Positions 1 to 6,151 are shown, counted from the stretch's first letter. The stretch: DNA of 6,188 nt from JANMDU01 sp043755865 (GCA_043755865.1 JAYUSD010000208.1:1-6188); one strand, 5' to 3'. The notes: a model not told the origin generated them from the letters alone. Translations and numbers: made by a program.

Positions 1-57
1 GTTCATCTGACGCGAGATGATCACGCTTGTGTGGCAATTTTCAAGCCCGGGCTCTAA
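1..57 (+). CDS. possible C-terminal end of an unidentified plus-strand gene (partial)
   Basis: Frame 1 is open from the window edge to a TAA at 55-57 and encodes VHLTRDDHACVAIFKPGL. The other two plus frames meet a stop within the first 20 bases. The peptide has a plausible composition but I do not recognise it. If real, the gene would be convergent with tcdA, with 59 bases between the two stops. A minus-strand frame (from an ATG at 61-63 down to the edge) is also open here, so the call rests only on an open frame and an arrangement common in bacteria. Eighteen codons without a stop can occur by chance. Confidence 0.25.
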   Translation, partial: VHLTRDDHACVAIFKPGL

Positions 58-116
58 GAGCATTGGTACAAGAATATAAAGCCCAACACGGCTGCAAGCG
101 ATTTCATTTTACTGCG

Positions 117-941
117 CTACTCTGACTTATGTGCAAGTGCATCAAGTACCCACCCCGCTGCGCACAGGCCAAATGTCGCGGTGACGCTCACAACGGAGCC
201 AAAGCCGTGGCAGTTGAGGCTCCCGTCGGCATCTTCGATGGCGCACGATGGATCGGGCGGGGCAACGGATTCTTTGCTGAAGACGCAAGCAATGCCGATT
301 TTTTTCTGGCGCGGCGCATCATGCTGGCGTCGTAAGCGGTAGCGCAGATCGGAGAGCAGCGGGTCGTGTGTCGTCTCGCTCAAATCAGCAATGTCTACTT
401 TTTCTGCCCGCCTTTTGCCACCAGCTGCACCACTGGTGATGAACAACGGGGCTCGCTTTTTCAGGCGTTTGGCTTGATCAAGCGCCCAAACAGCGAGCGC
501 GGTTTTGGCACTTTGCTGGTCGCAACAATCCAGCACAGCATCAAAATTTGCGGCGGCAAGCGCGGGCCAATTCTCGGGCGTGGCAAATTCTTCGATGCAG
601 TTAACGTGGCATTGCGGATTGATCAGCGAAATACGCTCACGCATGGCATCAACTTTCGCCTTGCCTACCGAATTTGAATCCGCATGAATTTGCCGGTTGA
701 TATTGGATTCGGCCACTTGGTCAAAATCAATCAACGTGATTTGCCCCACGCCGCTGCGTGCGAGCGCCTCAGCCGCCCAAGAGCCGACACCGCCGATGCC
801 GACGACTGCCACATGCGCTGCGCGAATGGCCGCTGCGCCGCCTACGCCGTACAAGCGCTCCAAGCCGGAAAAGCGGCGAGCGAGATCGGCAGTGGCGCTT
901 TGCGCAAGATCAACAGTCAAGCCATCTTCTCCATGCGCCAT
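117..941 (-). CDS. tcdA: tRNA threonylcarbamoyladenosine dehydratase TcdA (CsdL/YgdL family)
   Basis: This is a 274-residue E1-like (ThiF/MoeB/HesA superfamily) enzyme. The family uses ATP to cyclise N6-threonylcarbamoyladenosine at tRNA position 37 into ct6A, tuning decoding of ANN codons. After a short leader, the family start RFSGLERLYG is at 23-32. The glycine-rich nucleotide loop GIGGVGSW is at 48-55, IDFD at 71-74, the NxNR element at 80-83, and the D-x2-D-x4-K stretch at 138-146. ADLSETTHDPLLSDLR (185-200) and VFSKESV (220-226) match the E. coli protein closely, as does the C-terminal GFGSVVSVTATFG (246-258). Length is about normal and all expected motifs are present. The ATG at 939-941 has no clear ribosome binding site. 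A TTG at 918-920 (codon 8) has GGAG eight bases upstream and overlaps the transporter stop as TTGA, so the true product may be 267 residues. The gene overlaps the end of the upstream transporter, which suggests cotranscription and coupling. The family call is firm; the start is not. Confidence 0.93.
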   Translation of the reverse strand: MAHGEDGLTVDLAQSATADLARRFSGLERLYGVGGAAAIRAAHVAVVGIGGVGSWAAEALARSGVGQITLIDFDQVAESNINRQIHADSNSVGKAKVDAMRERISLINPQCHVNCIEEFATPENWPALAAANFDAVLDCCDQQSAKTALAVWALDQAKRLKKRAPLFITSGAAGGKRRAEKVDIADLSETTHDPLLSDLRYRLRRQHDAPRQKKIGIACVFSKESVAPPDPSCAIEDADGSLNCHGFGSVVSVTATFGLCAAGWVLDALAHKSE

Positions 942-2032
942 ATTTGATATTTAAAGGCCAGCACTGCGCCGCCAATGATGGCCGCAACCGCGATGAAGCT
1001 CATCATCGAAAGCGTAGAAACACCGCTCAAACCTTGCCCCACAGTGCAGCCCATCGCAGTCACGCCGCCAATGCCCATGAGAGCCGCGCCCACCAAATGA
1101 TTGCCTACATCTTCTGTGCCGCCAAAGCCTTCCCAGCGGAAGCTTTTAGTCACCAGCGCCATCAACGCTGAGCCAGCGATTACGCCAAAAACGCTGGCGA
1201 TTCCCAGTGTAATCACCTTGGATTTATCGCTAAAAAACATAAACCAATCGACCGTGTAGGCCACCGGAGCCACGAAGCTCAGCGCCTCAGCTCGGCCAGA
1301 ATTCGTTGCCGCAAAAGCTTCTTGCAAAGTCTCAGGATGCTCGGCAATGTAGCCCAAAGAGCCGCTGGCCCACCACATGGCTGTGATGACGCCGCCAATA
1401 CCCACGCCAGCGAGCAGATTGTCAAAACTGCGGAAATCTTTCGAGCGCAACGCCCAAATGACCAAGACGCTGCCAAAGATCAGGCCTGAGATCGCTTGCA
1501 AGCTGTTGCGCCTGAACGAAAACAAGGTTTCAACAATGGATGAAACAGAAGAATATGCCTTTGAATCAAAGGCCCAAGGATCTATAAACTCTGAGCGCAC
1601 AACAGCAGGCACGCCTTTGAGCGTTGCAAACGCAGCAATCGCCATCACGACAAAGACCACCATGGATTTCAAGCTCCCGCCGCCGATGCGCACCAAGGTT
1701 TTGCTGCCGCAGCCTGATGCCAACACCATGCCAAAGCCAAATAAAAATCCGCCGATCAGCGCCGACAACCACAGCACACGGCTGCTGGCGTAAAGCGTTT
1801 TGCCGGCATCAATTTTTCCGAAATAAACCAAAGCACCAAAGCCCAGCATGGCCACGCCAGCAGCTAAAGCCCATTGGCGCATGCGCTGCCAGTCACCCAT
1901 GTTGACGATGTCGCTGACTGCGCCCATGGTGCAAAAATGCGTGCGCTGAGCAATTGCGCCAAAAATAAATGAAAAAATGAAAGAAGCCAACAGCACTTGC
2001 TGGTTCAAAGTCGTGAGATCGGATGCTTGCAT
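917..2032 (-). CDS. YeeE/YedE family transporter (TsuA-like, sulfur compound/thiosulfate uptake)
   Basis: This is a 371-residue polytopic inner-membrane protein of the YeeE/YedE (DUF395) family. Studied members, such as TsuA and E. coli YeeE, import thiosulfate as a sulfur source through a central pore lined by conserved cysteines. All three signature cysteines are present in their motifs: Cys34 in RTHFCTMG, Cys108 in ASGCGSKTL and Cys329 in TAMGCTVGQGLSG. The first and last glycine-rich repeats resemble each other, as expected for the family's internal pseudo-repeat. Hydrophobic segments run through the whole chain, and it ends in a short basic tail (FKYQIWRMEKMA). I chose the ATG at 2030-2032. 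The GTG immediately before it (2033-2035) is possible and would add one residue. The stop lies inside the start region of tcdA. No TusA-like YeeD partner, often encoded beside yeeE, is visible here. Substrate is inferred from the family: thiosulfate is likely, but other reduced sulfur species or selenium compounds cannot be excluded. Confidence 0.9.
   Translation of the reverse strand: MQASDLTTLNQQVLLASFIFSFIFGAIAQRTHFCTMGAVSDIVNMGDWQRMRQWALAAGVAMLGFGALVYFGKIDAGKTLYASSRVLWLSALIGGFLFGFGMVLASGCGSKTLVRIGGGSLKSMVVFVVMAIAAFATLKGVPAVVRSEFIDPWAFDSKAYSSVSSIVETLFSFRRNSLQAISGLIFGSVLVIWALRSKDFRSFDNLLAGVGIGGVITAMWWASGSLGYIAEHPETLQEAFAATNSGRAEALSFVAPVAYTVDWFMFFSDKSKVITLGIASVFGVIAGSALMALVTKSFRWEGFGGTEDVGNHLVGAALMGIGGVTAMGCTVGQGLSGVSTLSMMSFIAVAAIIGGAVLAFKYQIWRMEKMA
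918..932 (-). promoter_or_regulatory. coupled ribosome binding site and possible TTG start of tcdA inside the transporter 3' end
   Basis: On the minus strand GGAG (929-932) is followed after eight bases by TTG (918-920), in frame with tcdA. That TTG overlaps the transporter stop TGA (917-919) as TTGA. The annotated ATG at 939-941 is preceded by an AT-rich stretch without a Shine-Dalgarno sequence. The arrangement is typical of termination-reinitiation coupling and could be the real initiation point of tcdA. Confidence 0.4.
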
Positions 2033-2053
2033 CACTCTATTTTAGGTGAGGCT

Positions 2054-2069
2054 ACACATATGAATGTGT
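2054..2069. repeat. short inverted repeat in the divergent intergenic region (candidate operator)
   Basis: ACACAT (2054-2059) and ATGTGT (2064-2069) form perfect 6-base arms around a 4-base centre. The repeat lies 21 bases upstream of the transporter start and 76 bases upstream of the response regulator ATG, in the only gap that could hold promoters for both genes. The size and symmetry would suit a dimeric regulator, but I recognise no known binding consensus, and a match this short can arise by chance. I could not identify a convincing -35/-10 pair for either gene. Confidence 0.22.
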
Positions 2070-2145
2070 TGACTGATACTTTTGTACTCAGGTGCGCACA
2101 GTGGCTCTTGTCGATAGAATCAGCGCGTCACTCCTACCAAGCACC

Positions 2146-3246
2146 ATGGCACATATCGTAGTCTGCGAAGACGATGCATCAACCCGACATTTAATCACTG
2201 CTGTGCTTACCAAGGCAGGGCATGTGGTGGAAGCGTTTGACAATGGGCTCAACGGGTATGTGCGTTTGCTTGAAGGCGATGTGGAGCTGCTGATCAGTGA
2301 TGTACAAATGCCAGGCAAAGATGGCTTCGCTTTGGTGGCGCAGGTACGGGAAGACGTGCGGCTCATGGAGATGCCATGCATCCTGCTGACCTCACTGCAA
2401 GAGCGAGCCCACATGCGGATCGGCATGACCAGCGGCGCTGACGATTATGTGACTAAGCCATTTCAGCCAAGTGAGCTTTTGGAAGCGGTAAACAGCCAGC
2501 TCAAACGCGCCATGCAACTGCATATTTTGCATGTGGACGAGATGGCGCGCTCCGTAAGTACAGCGGTTGGCGAGCGCACCAATGAGCTGATGGCGAAATA
2601 TGAAAAGCAATTGCAGCGTGAGTTGCAATCACGCTGGGAGCGCGGTCACTCGGGTCGCAGTGAGCTCTGCGGCAGCTTGGTGGGCTGTACCTTGCTGCAG
2701 CAAGAAGATTGGCTGAATGCTCTAAGCAGCACGCAAATGGCGGATATGATGCGGCATTTTTTTAACAAGGTGGCCGATTGTGCTGCGCTGTTTAACGCGG
2801 AGCATTTGCAATTTGTAGGCGATGGTTTGCTGATTGTGTTTGATGCAAGTTCTGACACGGCATCTGTGCATCACGCCAGCCGCGCAGAGCGGTTGATGCA
2901 ATCCATGGGCGCAATTCGCAGCAGCATGCAGACTTATGTGCGAGAGCAGTTTTCTGCGGACGCAGCTGTGCCCCAATTTTCTTGTGGCTTGGTTGTCCAT
3001 GAGGGGAGCATCAGCTTGGGCAAGATGGACGGCTTAACCGGCGGCATAGAGCAGCTTGTGCCGGTGGGACAAAACATGCAGCTTATCTCTAAGCTCCTCA
3101 AAGCGGGCCAGTTGTTGGGTTGGCACACTGTATTTAGCGACTGCGCCCTCGCTCATTGGCAAAAGCGCGAAATGAACCCGCGCATTTCTGAGCAACGCGA
3201 AGCGAAAATGGGCGGGCAGATTTTGCGAATTCACCGAGGCGAATAG
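2146..3246 (+). CDS. response regulator with receiver domain and degenerate class III nucleotide cyclase domain
   Basis: The 366-residue protein appears cytoplasmic. Residues 1-120 form a CheY-like receiver with the acidic pair Asp9/Asp10, phosphoacceptor Asp52 (LLISDVQMPGKDG), Thr82 and Lys104 (KPF), so it should be phosphorylatable. Residues 121-170 are a charged, probably coiled helical linker. Residues 172-332 match the class III adenylate/guanylate cyclase fold: SLVGCT aligns with the DIVGFT strand, FVGDG is at 223-227, a GLVVHEG strand is at 281-287, and VGQNMQLISKL is at 307-317. Key catalytic positions have changed. The first metal aspartate is Ser177, the purine-selecting lysine is Gln222, and the transition-state asparagine and arginine are Gln312 and Lys316. 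Only the second metal aspartate (Asp226) remains. I infer a catalytically inactive or strongly altered output domain. I chose the ATG because the receiver begins exactly there, although no ribosome binding site precedes it; in-frame GTGs at 2092 and 2101 would add 18 or 15 residues. No histidine kinase gene is adjacent. Confidence 0.87.
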   Translation: MAHIVVCEDDASTRHLITAVLTKAGHVVEAFDNGLNGYVRLLEGDVELLISDVQMPGKDGFALVAQVREDVRLMEMPCILLTSLQERAHMRIGMTSGADDYVTKPFQPSELLEAVNSQLKRAMQLHILHVDEMARSVSTAVGERTNELMAKYEKQLQRELQSRWERGHSGRSELCGSLVGCTLLQQEDWLNALSSTQMADMMRHFFNKVADCAALFNAEHLQFVGDGLLIVFDASSDTASVHHASRAERLMQSMGAIRSSMQTYVREQFSADAAVPQFSCGLVVHEGSISLGKMDGLTGGIEQLVPVGQNMQLISKLLKAGQLLGWHTVFSDCALAHWQKREMNPRISEQREAKMGGQILRIHRGE

Positions 3247-3251
3247 GTAAC

Positions 3252-3746
3252 TTAAGTGCCCTGTTGCCCAAGCGCAGCGCGAATGCTCTCGATGCGCGCG
3301 CGATTCACGCCAAAGTCTTTTTGCCCCAAGCGGCTGGCGCTGCGCACATCAATGATGCCTTTGCTGGCATCAAGCGCAAATTCCACATCGTCGGTGAATT
3401 TGAGCAACGCCGTGGTGCTTTGTGCATAGATGTAGCCCGGCTCGTGCTTGACCAAGGTCGTGCGCGGTAGGGCTTGCAGCGCATCTGCGATTTTCTTCAT
3501 CTCGGCGCTGCCGTCACCAGTGGTTTTAAACGGAGCAATTGCGCAGTAGCTGAGTTGTGGGTGATCGGGCCAAAGATCTGCTTGGCTGGTGACGGAATTC
3601 GTCGTGCGCGAAGGGCGTTTGAGCTTGCCGTCTTTCATGCCTAGATCATCAGGCGCTTTGCCTTTGAAAAAACCGGCCTGGCCGGCGACGATGAGCACCA
3701 AGGCAACAAGGGCCACGGCAAGTAAAAAAAGAATGAGAAAGCGCAT
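3252..3746 (-). CDS. DUF1499 family protein, N-terminal membrane anchor
   Basis: This 164-residue protein has no assigned biochemical function. Residues 1-25 are a single strongly hydrophobic segment (FLILFLLAVALVALVLIVAG) that should act as a signal anchor, placing the rest in the periplasm. The DUF1499 domain follows, with the DDLG start at 33-36, NSVTSQA at 50-56 (family form PNxVSSQA), FTDDVEF at 117-123 and the hallmark VRSASRLGQKDFGVNRAR at 134-151. The usual proline before the NSV motif is Thr49 here. The start is supported by AAGGA (3753-3757) six bases upstream of the ATG. The gene begins 40 bases after the codA stop on the same strand, so readthrough from that operon is likely. Its own stop is 5 bases from the response regulator stop, with no terminator hairpin between them. 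The family call is firm; the role is unknown. Confidence 0.88.
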   Translation of the reverse strand: MRFLILFLLAVALVALVLIVAGQAGFFKGKAPDDLGMKDGKLKRPSRTTNSVTSQADLWPDHPQLSYCAIAPFKTTGDGSAEMKKIADALQALPRTTLVKHEPGYIYAQSTTALLKFTDDVEFALDASKGIIDVRSASRLGQKDFGVNRARIESIRAALGQQGT

Positions 3747-3752
3747 GGTGAT

Positions 3753-3757
3753 TCCTT
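3753..3757 (-). promoter_or_regulatory. ribosome binding site of the DUF1499 gene
   Basis: AAGGA on the minus strand lies six bases upstream of the ATG at 3744-3746. It fixes that start and shows the gene can be translated independently of codA, whose stop is about 30 bases further upstream. Confidence 0.6.
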
Positions 3758-3786
3758 GAGACGAGATGAGGGCGTTTGAGTTGCGC

Positions 3787-5058
3787 CTACATTTGCCAAG
3801 AGGTTGTATCAGGTCTTTGTGGGATGCTCAACCTAGAAACCACAGGCGCTGTCTCGGCGATGACTTTGCCGCGTTTGAAGACTTTGAGGCGTGTGGCTCT
3901 TAATCGCAGCGCTTCCACGGGATCACGCGCTTGCAGGAGCACGAAGTCTGCGTGGCAGCCTTTTTCGATGCCGTAGCCTTTGAGATGCATAAGCTTGGCG
4001 GGATTCATCGTCACGGCGTCAAAGCATTGCCGCATCGCGCTTTGCGATGTCATTTGCGCCACATGCAAACCCATGTGTGCCACCTCCAGCATATCGCCGC
4101 TGCCCAGGCAATACCAAGGATCCATGGCGCAATCTTGCCCAAAAGCCACGTTCAGGCCATGCGCCAATTGCTCGGGCACGCGTGTCATGCCGCGTCGCTT
4201 GGGATAGGTGTCGTGCCGGCCCTGCAAGGTAATGTTGATCAGCGGATTGGCGATCACACCGAGGCCGGCTTCTTTCATGAGAGGAAGGAGTTTGCTCACG
4301 TAATAGTTGTCCATGCTGTGCATCGAAGTCAGATGTGAGCCGACGACTCGGCCTTGCAACCCGAGGCGTTGCGCTTCAAATGCGAGAGTTTCTACATGCC
4401 GCGAGAGCGGATCATCCGATTCATCGCAATGCATATCCACCAAGAGACCGCGCTCGGCAGCGAGCTCGCAAAGCAGCTTCACGCTGAGTGCGCCATCCGC
4501 CATCGTGCGTTCGAAATGCGGAATACCGCCCACCACATCCACGCCTTTATCAAGAGCGCGTTTGAGATTTTCCAAAGCATTAGGTGCACGCAGCAAGCCA
4601 TCTTGCGGAAACGCCACGAGTTGCAAATCAATATACGGCGCGACGCGTTTTTTTACCTCCAACAATGCATCAACTGCGAGCAAGCGAGAGTCACAAATGT
4701 CTACATGCGTGCGAATCGCGAGCAAGCCTTTGGCAGTAGCCCAATCGCAATACTGCATCGCGCGATTGACCAGCGCCTCTTGTGTGAGCAGCGGTTTGAG
4801 CTCGCCCCAAAGCGCAATGCCCTCCAGCAAAGTGCCACTCTGATTCACACGCGGCAAGCCATAGCTGAGCGTGGCATCCATGTGGAAATGCGCGTCCACA
4901 AAAGGTGGCGTAAGCAATTGGCCTTGCGCATCCAAAGTCTCATGCGCATCCGCTTTCAAGCCGGGCGCAACATCCACAATTTTTCCGTTCTGCACTGCCA
5001 CTGAGGCATTCGTGCGGCCATCGGGTAACGTGGCATTCGTGATCAATACATCGAGCAT
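3787..5058 (-). CDS. codA: cytosine deaminase-type amidohydrolase (CodA family)
   Basis: This 423-residue enzyme of the amidohydrolase superfamily probably hydrolyses cytosine to uracil and ammonia in pyrimidine salvage. Colinearity with E. coli CodA is strong, with a constant offset of four residues: metal ligands His57 and His59 (DAHFHMD), substrate-binding Gln152 (VAFPQDG), His210 and Glu213 (MHCDESDD), His242 (SHLTSMHS), catalytic/metal Asp309 and Trp315 (DPWY). NPLINITLQGRHDTYPKRRG (271-290) is also nearly the E. coli sequence. Two substitutions sit beside the catalytic aspartate: the loop reads FGQDCAMDPW instead of FGHDDVFDPW, so His312 and Asp314 of E. coli are Gln308 and Cys310. This could shift the substrate towards another base or a ring-substituted analogue. 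The ATG at 5056-5058 is chosen because it overlaps the permease stop by one base (TGATG) and has AGGAG seven bases upstream. The frame stays open far upstream, but that part is out of frame with the permease and only its shadow. Deaminase family is firm; exact substrate less so. Confidence 0.9.
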   Translation of the reverse strand: MLDVLITNATLPDGRTNASVAVQNGKIVDVAPGLKADAHETLDAQGQLLTPPFVDAHFHMDATLSYGLPRVNQSGTLLEGIALWGELKPLLTQEALVNRAMQYCDWATAKGLLAIRTHVDICDSRLLAVDALLEVKKRVAPYIDLQLVAFPQDGLLRAPNALENLKRALDKGVDVVGGIPHFERTMADGALSVKLLCELAAERGLLVDMHCDESDDPLSRHVETLAFEAQRLGLQGRVVGSHLTSMHSMDNYYVSKLLPLMKEAGLGVIANPLINITLQGRHDTYPKRRGMTRVPEQLAHGLNVAFGQDCAMDPWYCLGSGDMLEVAHMGLHVAQMTSQSAMRQCFDAVTMNPAKLMHLKGYGIEKGCHADFVLLQARDPVEALRLRATRLKVFKRGKVIAETAPVVSRLSIPQRPDTTSWQM

Positions 5059-5990
5059 CAGCGCTCTCCTTGAATATACGGTTTCATCAGCGCCTGCGGA
5101 TAAGCCGCTTTTCGCGCGACGATGATGAGGGCAACAATACTCAGAATATACGGCAGCATGAGATAGATTTGATACGGCAACACGGCCGTGCCCGATTGCT
5201 GCAAGCGCAGTTGCAGGGCATCGAAGAAGGCGAAGAGCAGAGCACCAAGCAGCGCCTTGCCTGGCCGCCAACTGGCGAACACCACGAGTGCCACACAAAT
5301 CCAGCCTCGTCCATTGACCATGTTGAAGAAGAAAGCGTTGAATGCGGCGAGCGTGAGGAATGAACCCGCCACGCCCATGAGCGCTGAGCCAGCGACTATC
5401 GCGCAGGTGCGCGTGGCCGCCACCGAGATGCCTTGGCTCTCCGCTGCATGCGGATTCTCGCCCACCATGCGTAGCGCCAGACCTGCGGGCATGCGATAGA
5501 TCAAGTAGCCAACAGCTGGCACGAGCAGCAGCGCAAGCAGCGTGAGCGGCGTTTGCTGGCTCAGAATCGGAACGCCAATCCAATCCATTTCTTTGAATGG
5601 CTCAATCGTGGGCGGCGTATTCACTTTCGGAAAGAGCACGCGATAAGCGTAGTAACTCATGGCAGTCGAAAGCATCGTGATGCCAAGCCCAGAGACGTGT
5701 TGCGAGAGCGCTAAATGCACAGTCAGCAAAGCATGCAGCAAACCCAGCGCTGCGCCCACGCCCGCCGCCACAGCCACGCCTCCCCACAGCGGCAGCCCTG
5801 AATACACAGCCAGCCAGCCCGCAAACGCACCCGCCACCATGATGCCTTCAATGCCCAAATTGAGCACACCCGCCCGCTCACAGAGCAACACACCCAGCGT
5901 CCCCAAAATGAGCGGCGTCGCAATGCGCAACACGGCAACCCAAAATTGCGGGTTGGCGAGGATTTGGAAAAGGTCGCTTAGCAGTTCCAT
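5058..5990 (-). CDS. ABC transporter inner-membrane permease, nucleoside/BMP-type importer (NupQ/YufQ-like)
   Basis: This 310-residue permease belongs to the branched-chain/simple-sugar permease superfamily, in the subgroup that pairs with BMP-type (Med/PnrA-like) lipoproteins for nucleoside import. The family signature ERAGVLNLGIEGIM is at 38-51. The cytoplasmic loop LRMVGENPHAAESQGI, which contacts the ATPase, is at 173-188. GRGWI is at 227-231, followed by the conserved WRPGKALLGALLFAFFDALQ (241-260). Eight or so hydrophobic segments are visible, and the protein ends with PYIQGER. Length and start (MELL before the first helix) suit the family, although the ATG at 5988-5990 has no clear Shine-Dalgarno. 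The one-base overlap with codA links transport to base deamination, so cytosine, cytidine or a related compound is the probable cargo. The ATPase, partner permease and binding protein are not in the window and are expected beyond its right edge. Confidence 0.9.
   Translation of the reverse strand: MELLSDLFQILANPQFWVAVLRIATPLILGTLGVLLCERAGVLNLGIEGIMVAGAFAGWLAVYSGLPLWGGVAVAAGVGAALGLLHALLTVHLALSQHVSGLGITMLSTAMSYYAYRVLFPKVNTPPTIEPFKEMDWIGVPILSQQTPLTLLALLLVPAVGYLIYRMPAGLALRMVGENPHAAESQGISVAATRTCAIVAGSALMGVAGSFLTLAAFNAFFFNMVNGRGWICVALVVFASWRPGKALLGALLFAFFDALQLRLQQSGTAVLPYQIYLMLPYILSIVALIIVARKAAYPQALMKPYIQGER
5066..5070 (-). promoter_or_regulatory. ribosome binding site of codA inside the permease 3' end
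   Basis: AGGAG on the minus strand ends seven bases upstream of the codA ATG, within the last codons of the permease. With the TGATG stop/start overlap it fixes the codA start and indicates coupled translation. Confidence 0.75.
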
Positions 5991-6029
5991 GGCGTGTTGG
6001 CTGGTTTTGAATACCTGAAGTCAGTACTG

Positions 6030-6122
6030 CAGAAAACACGGAAAGTACGCAGAAGACGCAGAAAAAGAAAGATGTTCAACGGCTGTTTTTCTGTGTCTTC
6101 TGTGGAATTTCTGCGCTTTCTG
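6030..6122. repeat. long imperfect inverted repeat in the intergenic region upstream of the permease
   Basis: The arms 6041-6066 and 6086-6111 match as reverse complements at 22 of 26 positions by hand alignment, around a 19-base loop. Weaker pairing continues outward (for example CAGAAA near 6030-6035), giving arms of up to about 37 bases. The left arm contains a tandem 9-base unit, ACGCAGAAG then ACGCAGAAA (6047-6064). The arms are purine-rich on one side and pyrimidine-rich on the other. Similar acgcagaag-type sequences are familiar to me as dispersed intergenic elements in proteobacterial genomes, but I cannot check copy number here. It is not a classical rho-independent terminator, because the stem is AT-rich and no clear U-run follows it in the minus direction. 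Bases 5991-6151 hold no convincing gene apart from this element. Confidence 0.6.
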
Positions 6123-6151
6123 TGTTCCAGAATTTAAAAGTGTTCGCATGC

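Noticed and set aside
44..61. Palindromes AGCCCGGGCT (44-53) and GCTCT-A-AGAGC (51-61)
   Set aside because: Short and overlapping, with essentially no loop, so they do not form a sensible RNA hairpin or a recognisable site.
73..93. Weak hairpin AGCC-N6-GGCT followed by a T-rich run on the minus strand after tcdA, a possible terminator
   Set aside because: The stem is only four base pairs and the T tract is interrupted, so it cannot be called a rho-independent terminator from sequence alone.
54..107. Minus-strand 17-residue hydrophobic peptide (MKSLAAVLGFIFLYQCS) just downstream of tcdA
   Set aside because: It is too short to support, has no ribosome binding site and ends after 17 residues; AT-rich spacer readily gives such frames.
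2115..2120. TAGAAT resembling a -10 box, with TTGACT at 2069-2074 resembling a -35, upstream of the response regulator ATG
   Set aside because: The two hexamers are 40 bases apart and no -35 lies at the correct distance from TAGAAT, so no promoter call is justified.
3250..3257. ACTTAAGT palindrome between the convergent response regulator and DUF1499 stops
   Set aside because: An eight-base self-complementary stretch with no loop or U tract cannot serve as a bidirectional terminator.
3787..5058. AtzC-type N-isopropylammelide hydrolase as an alternative identity for the amidohydrolase
   Set aside because: The superfamily is shared, but the NQSGTL, VAFPQ, CDE and DTYPKRRG stretches follow E. 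coli CodA residue by residue, much closer than AtzC.
5059..5583. A 175-residue in-frame extension upstream of CodA, giving a 598-residue open frame
   Set aside because: It overlaps the well-conserved permease in another frame, has non-protein-like composition, and the CodA family begins at the ATG with its own ribosome binding site at 5056-5058.
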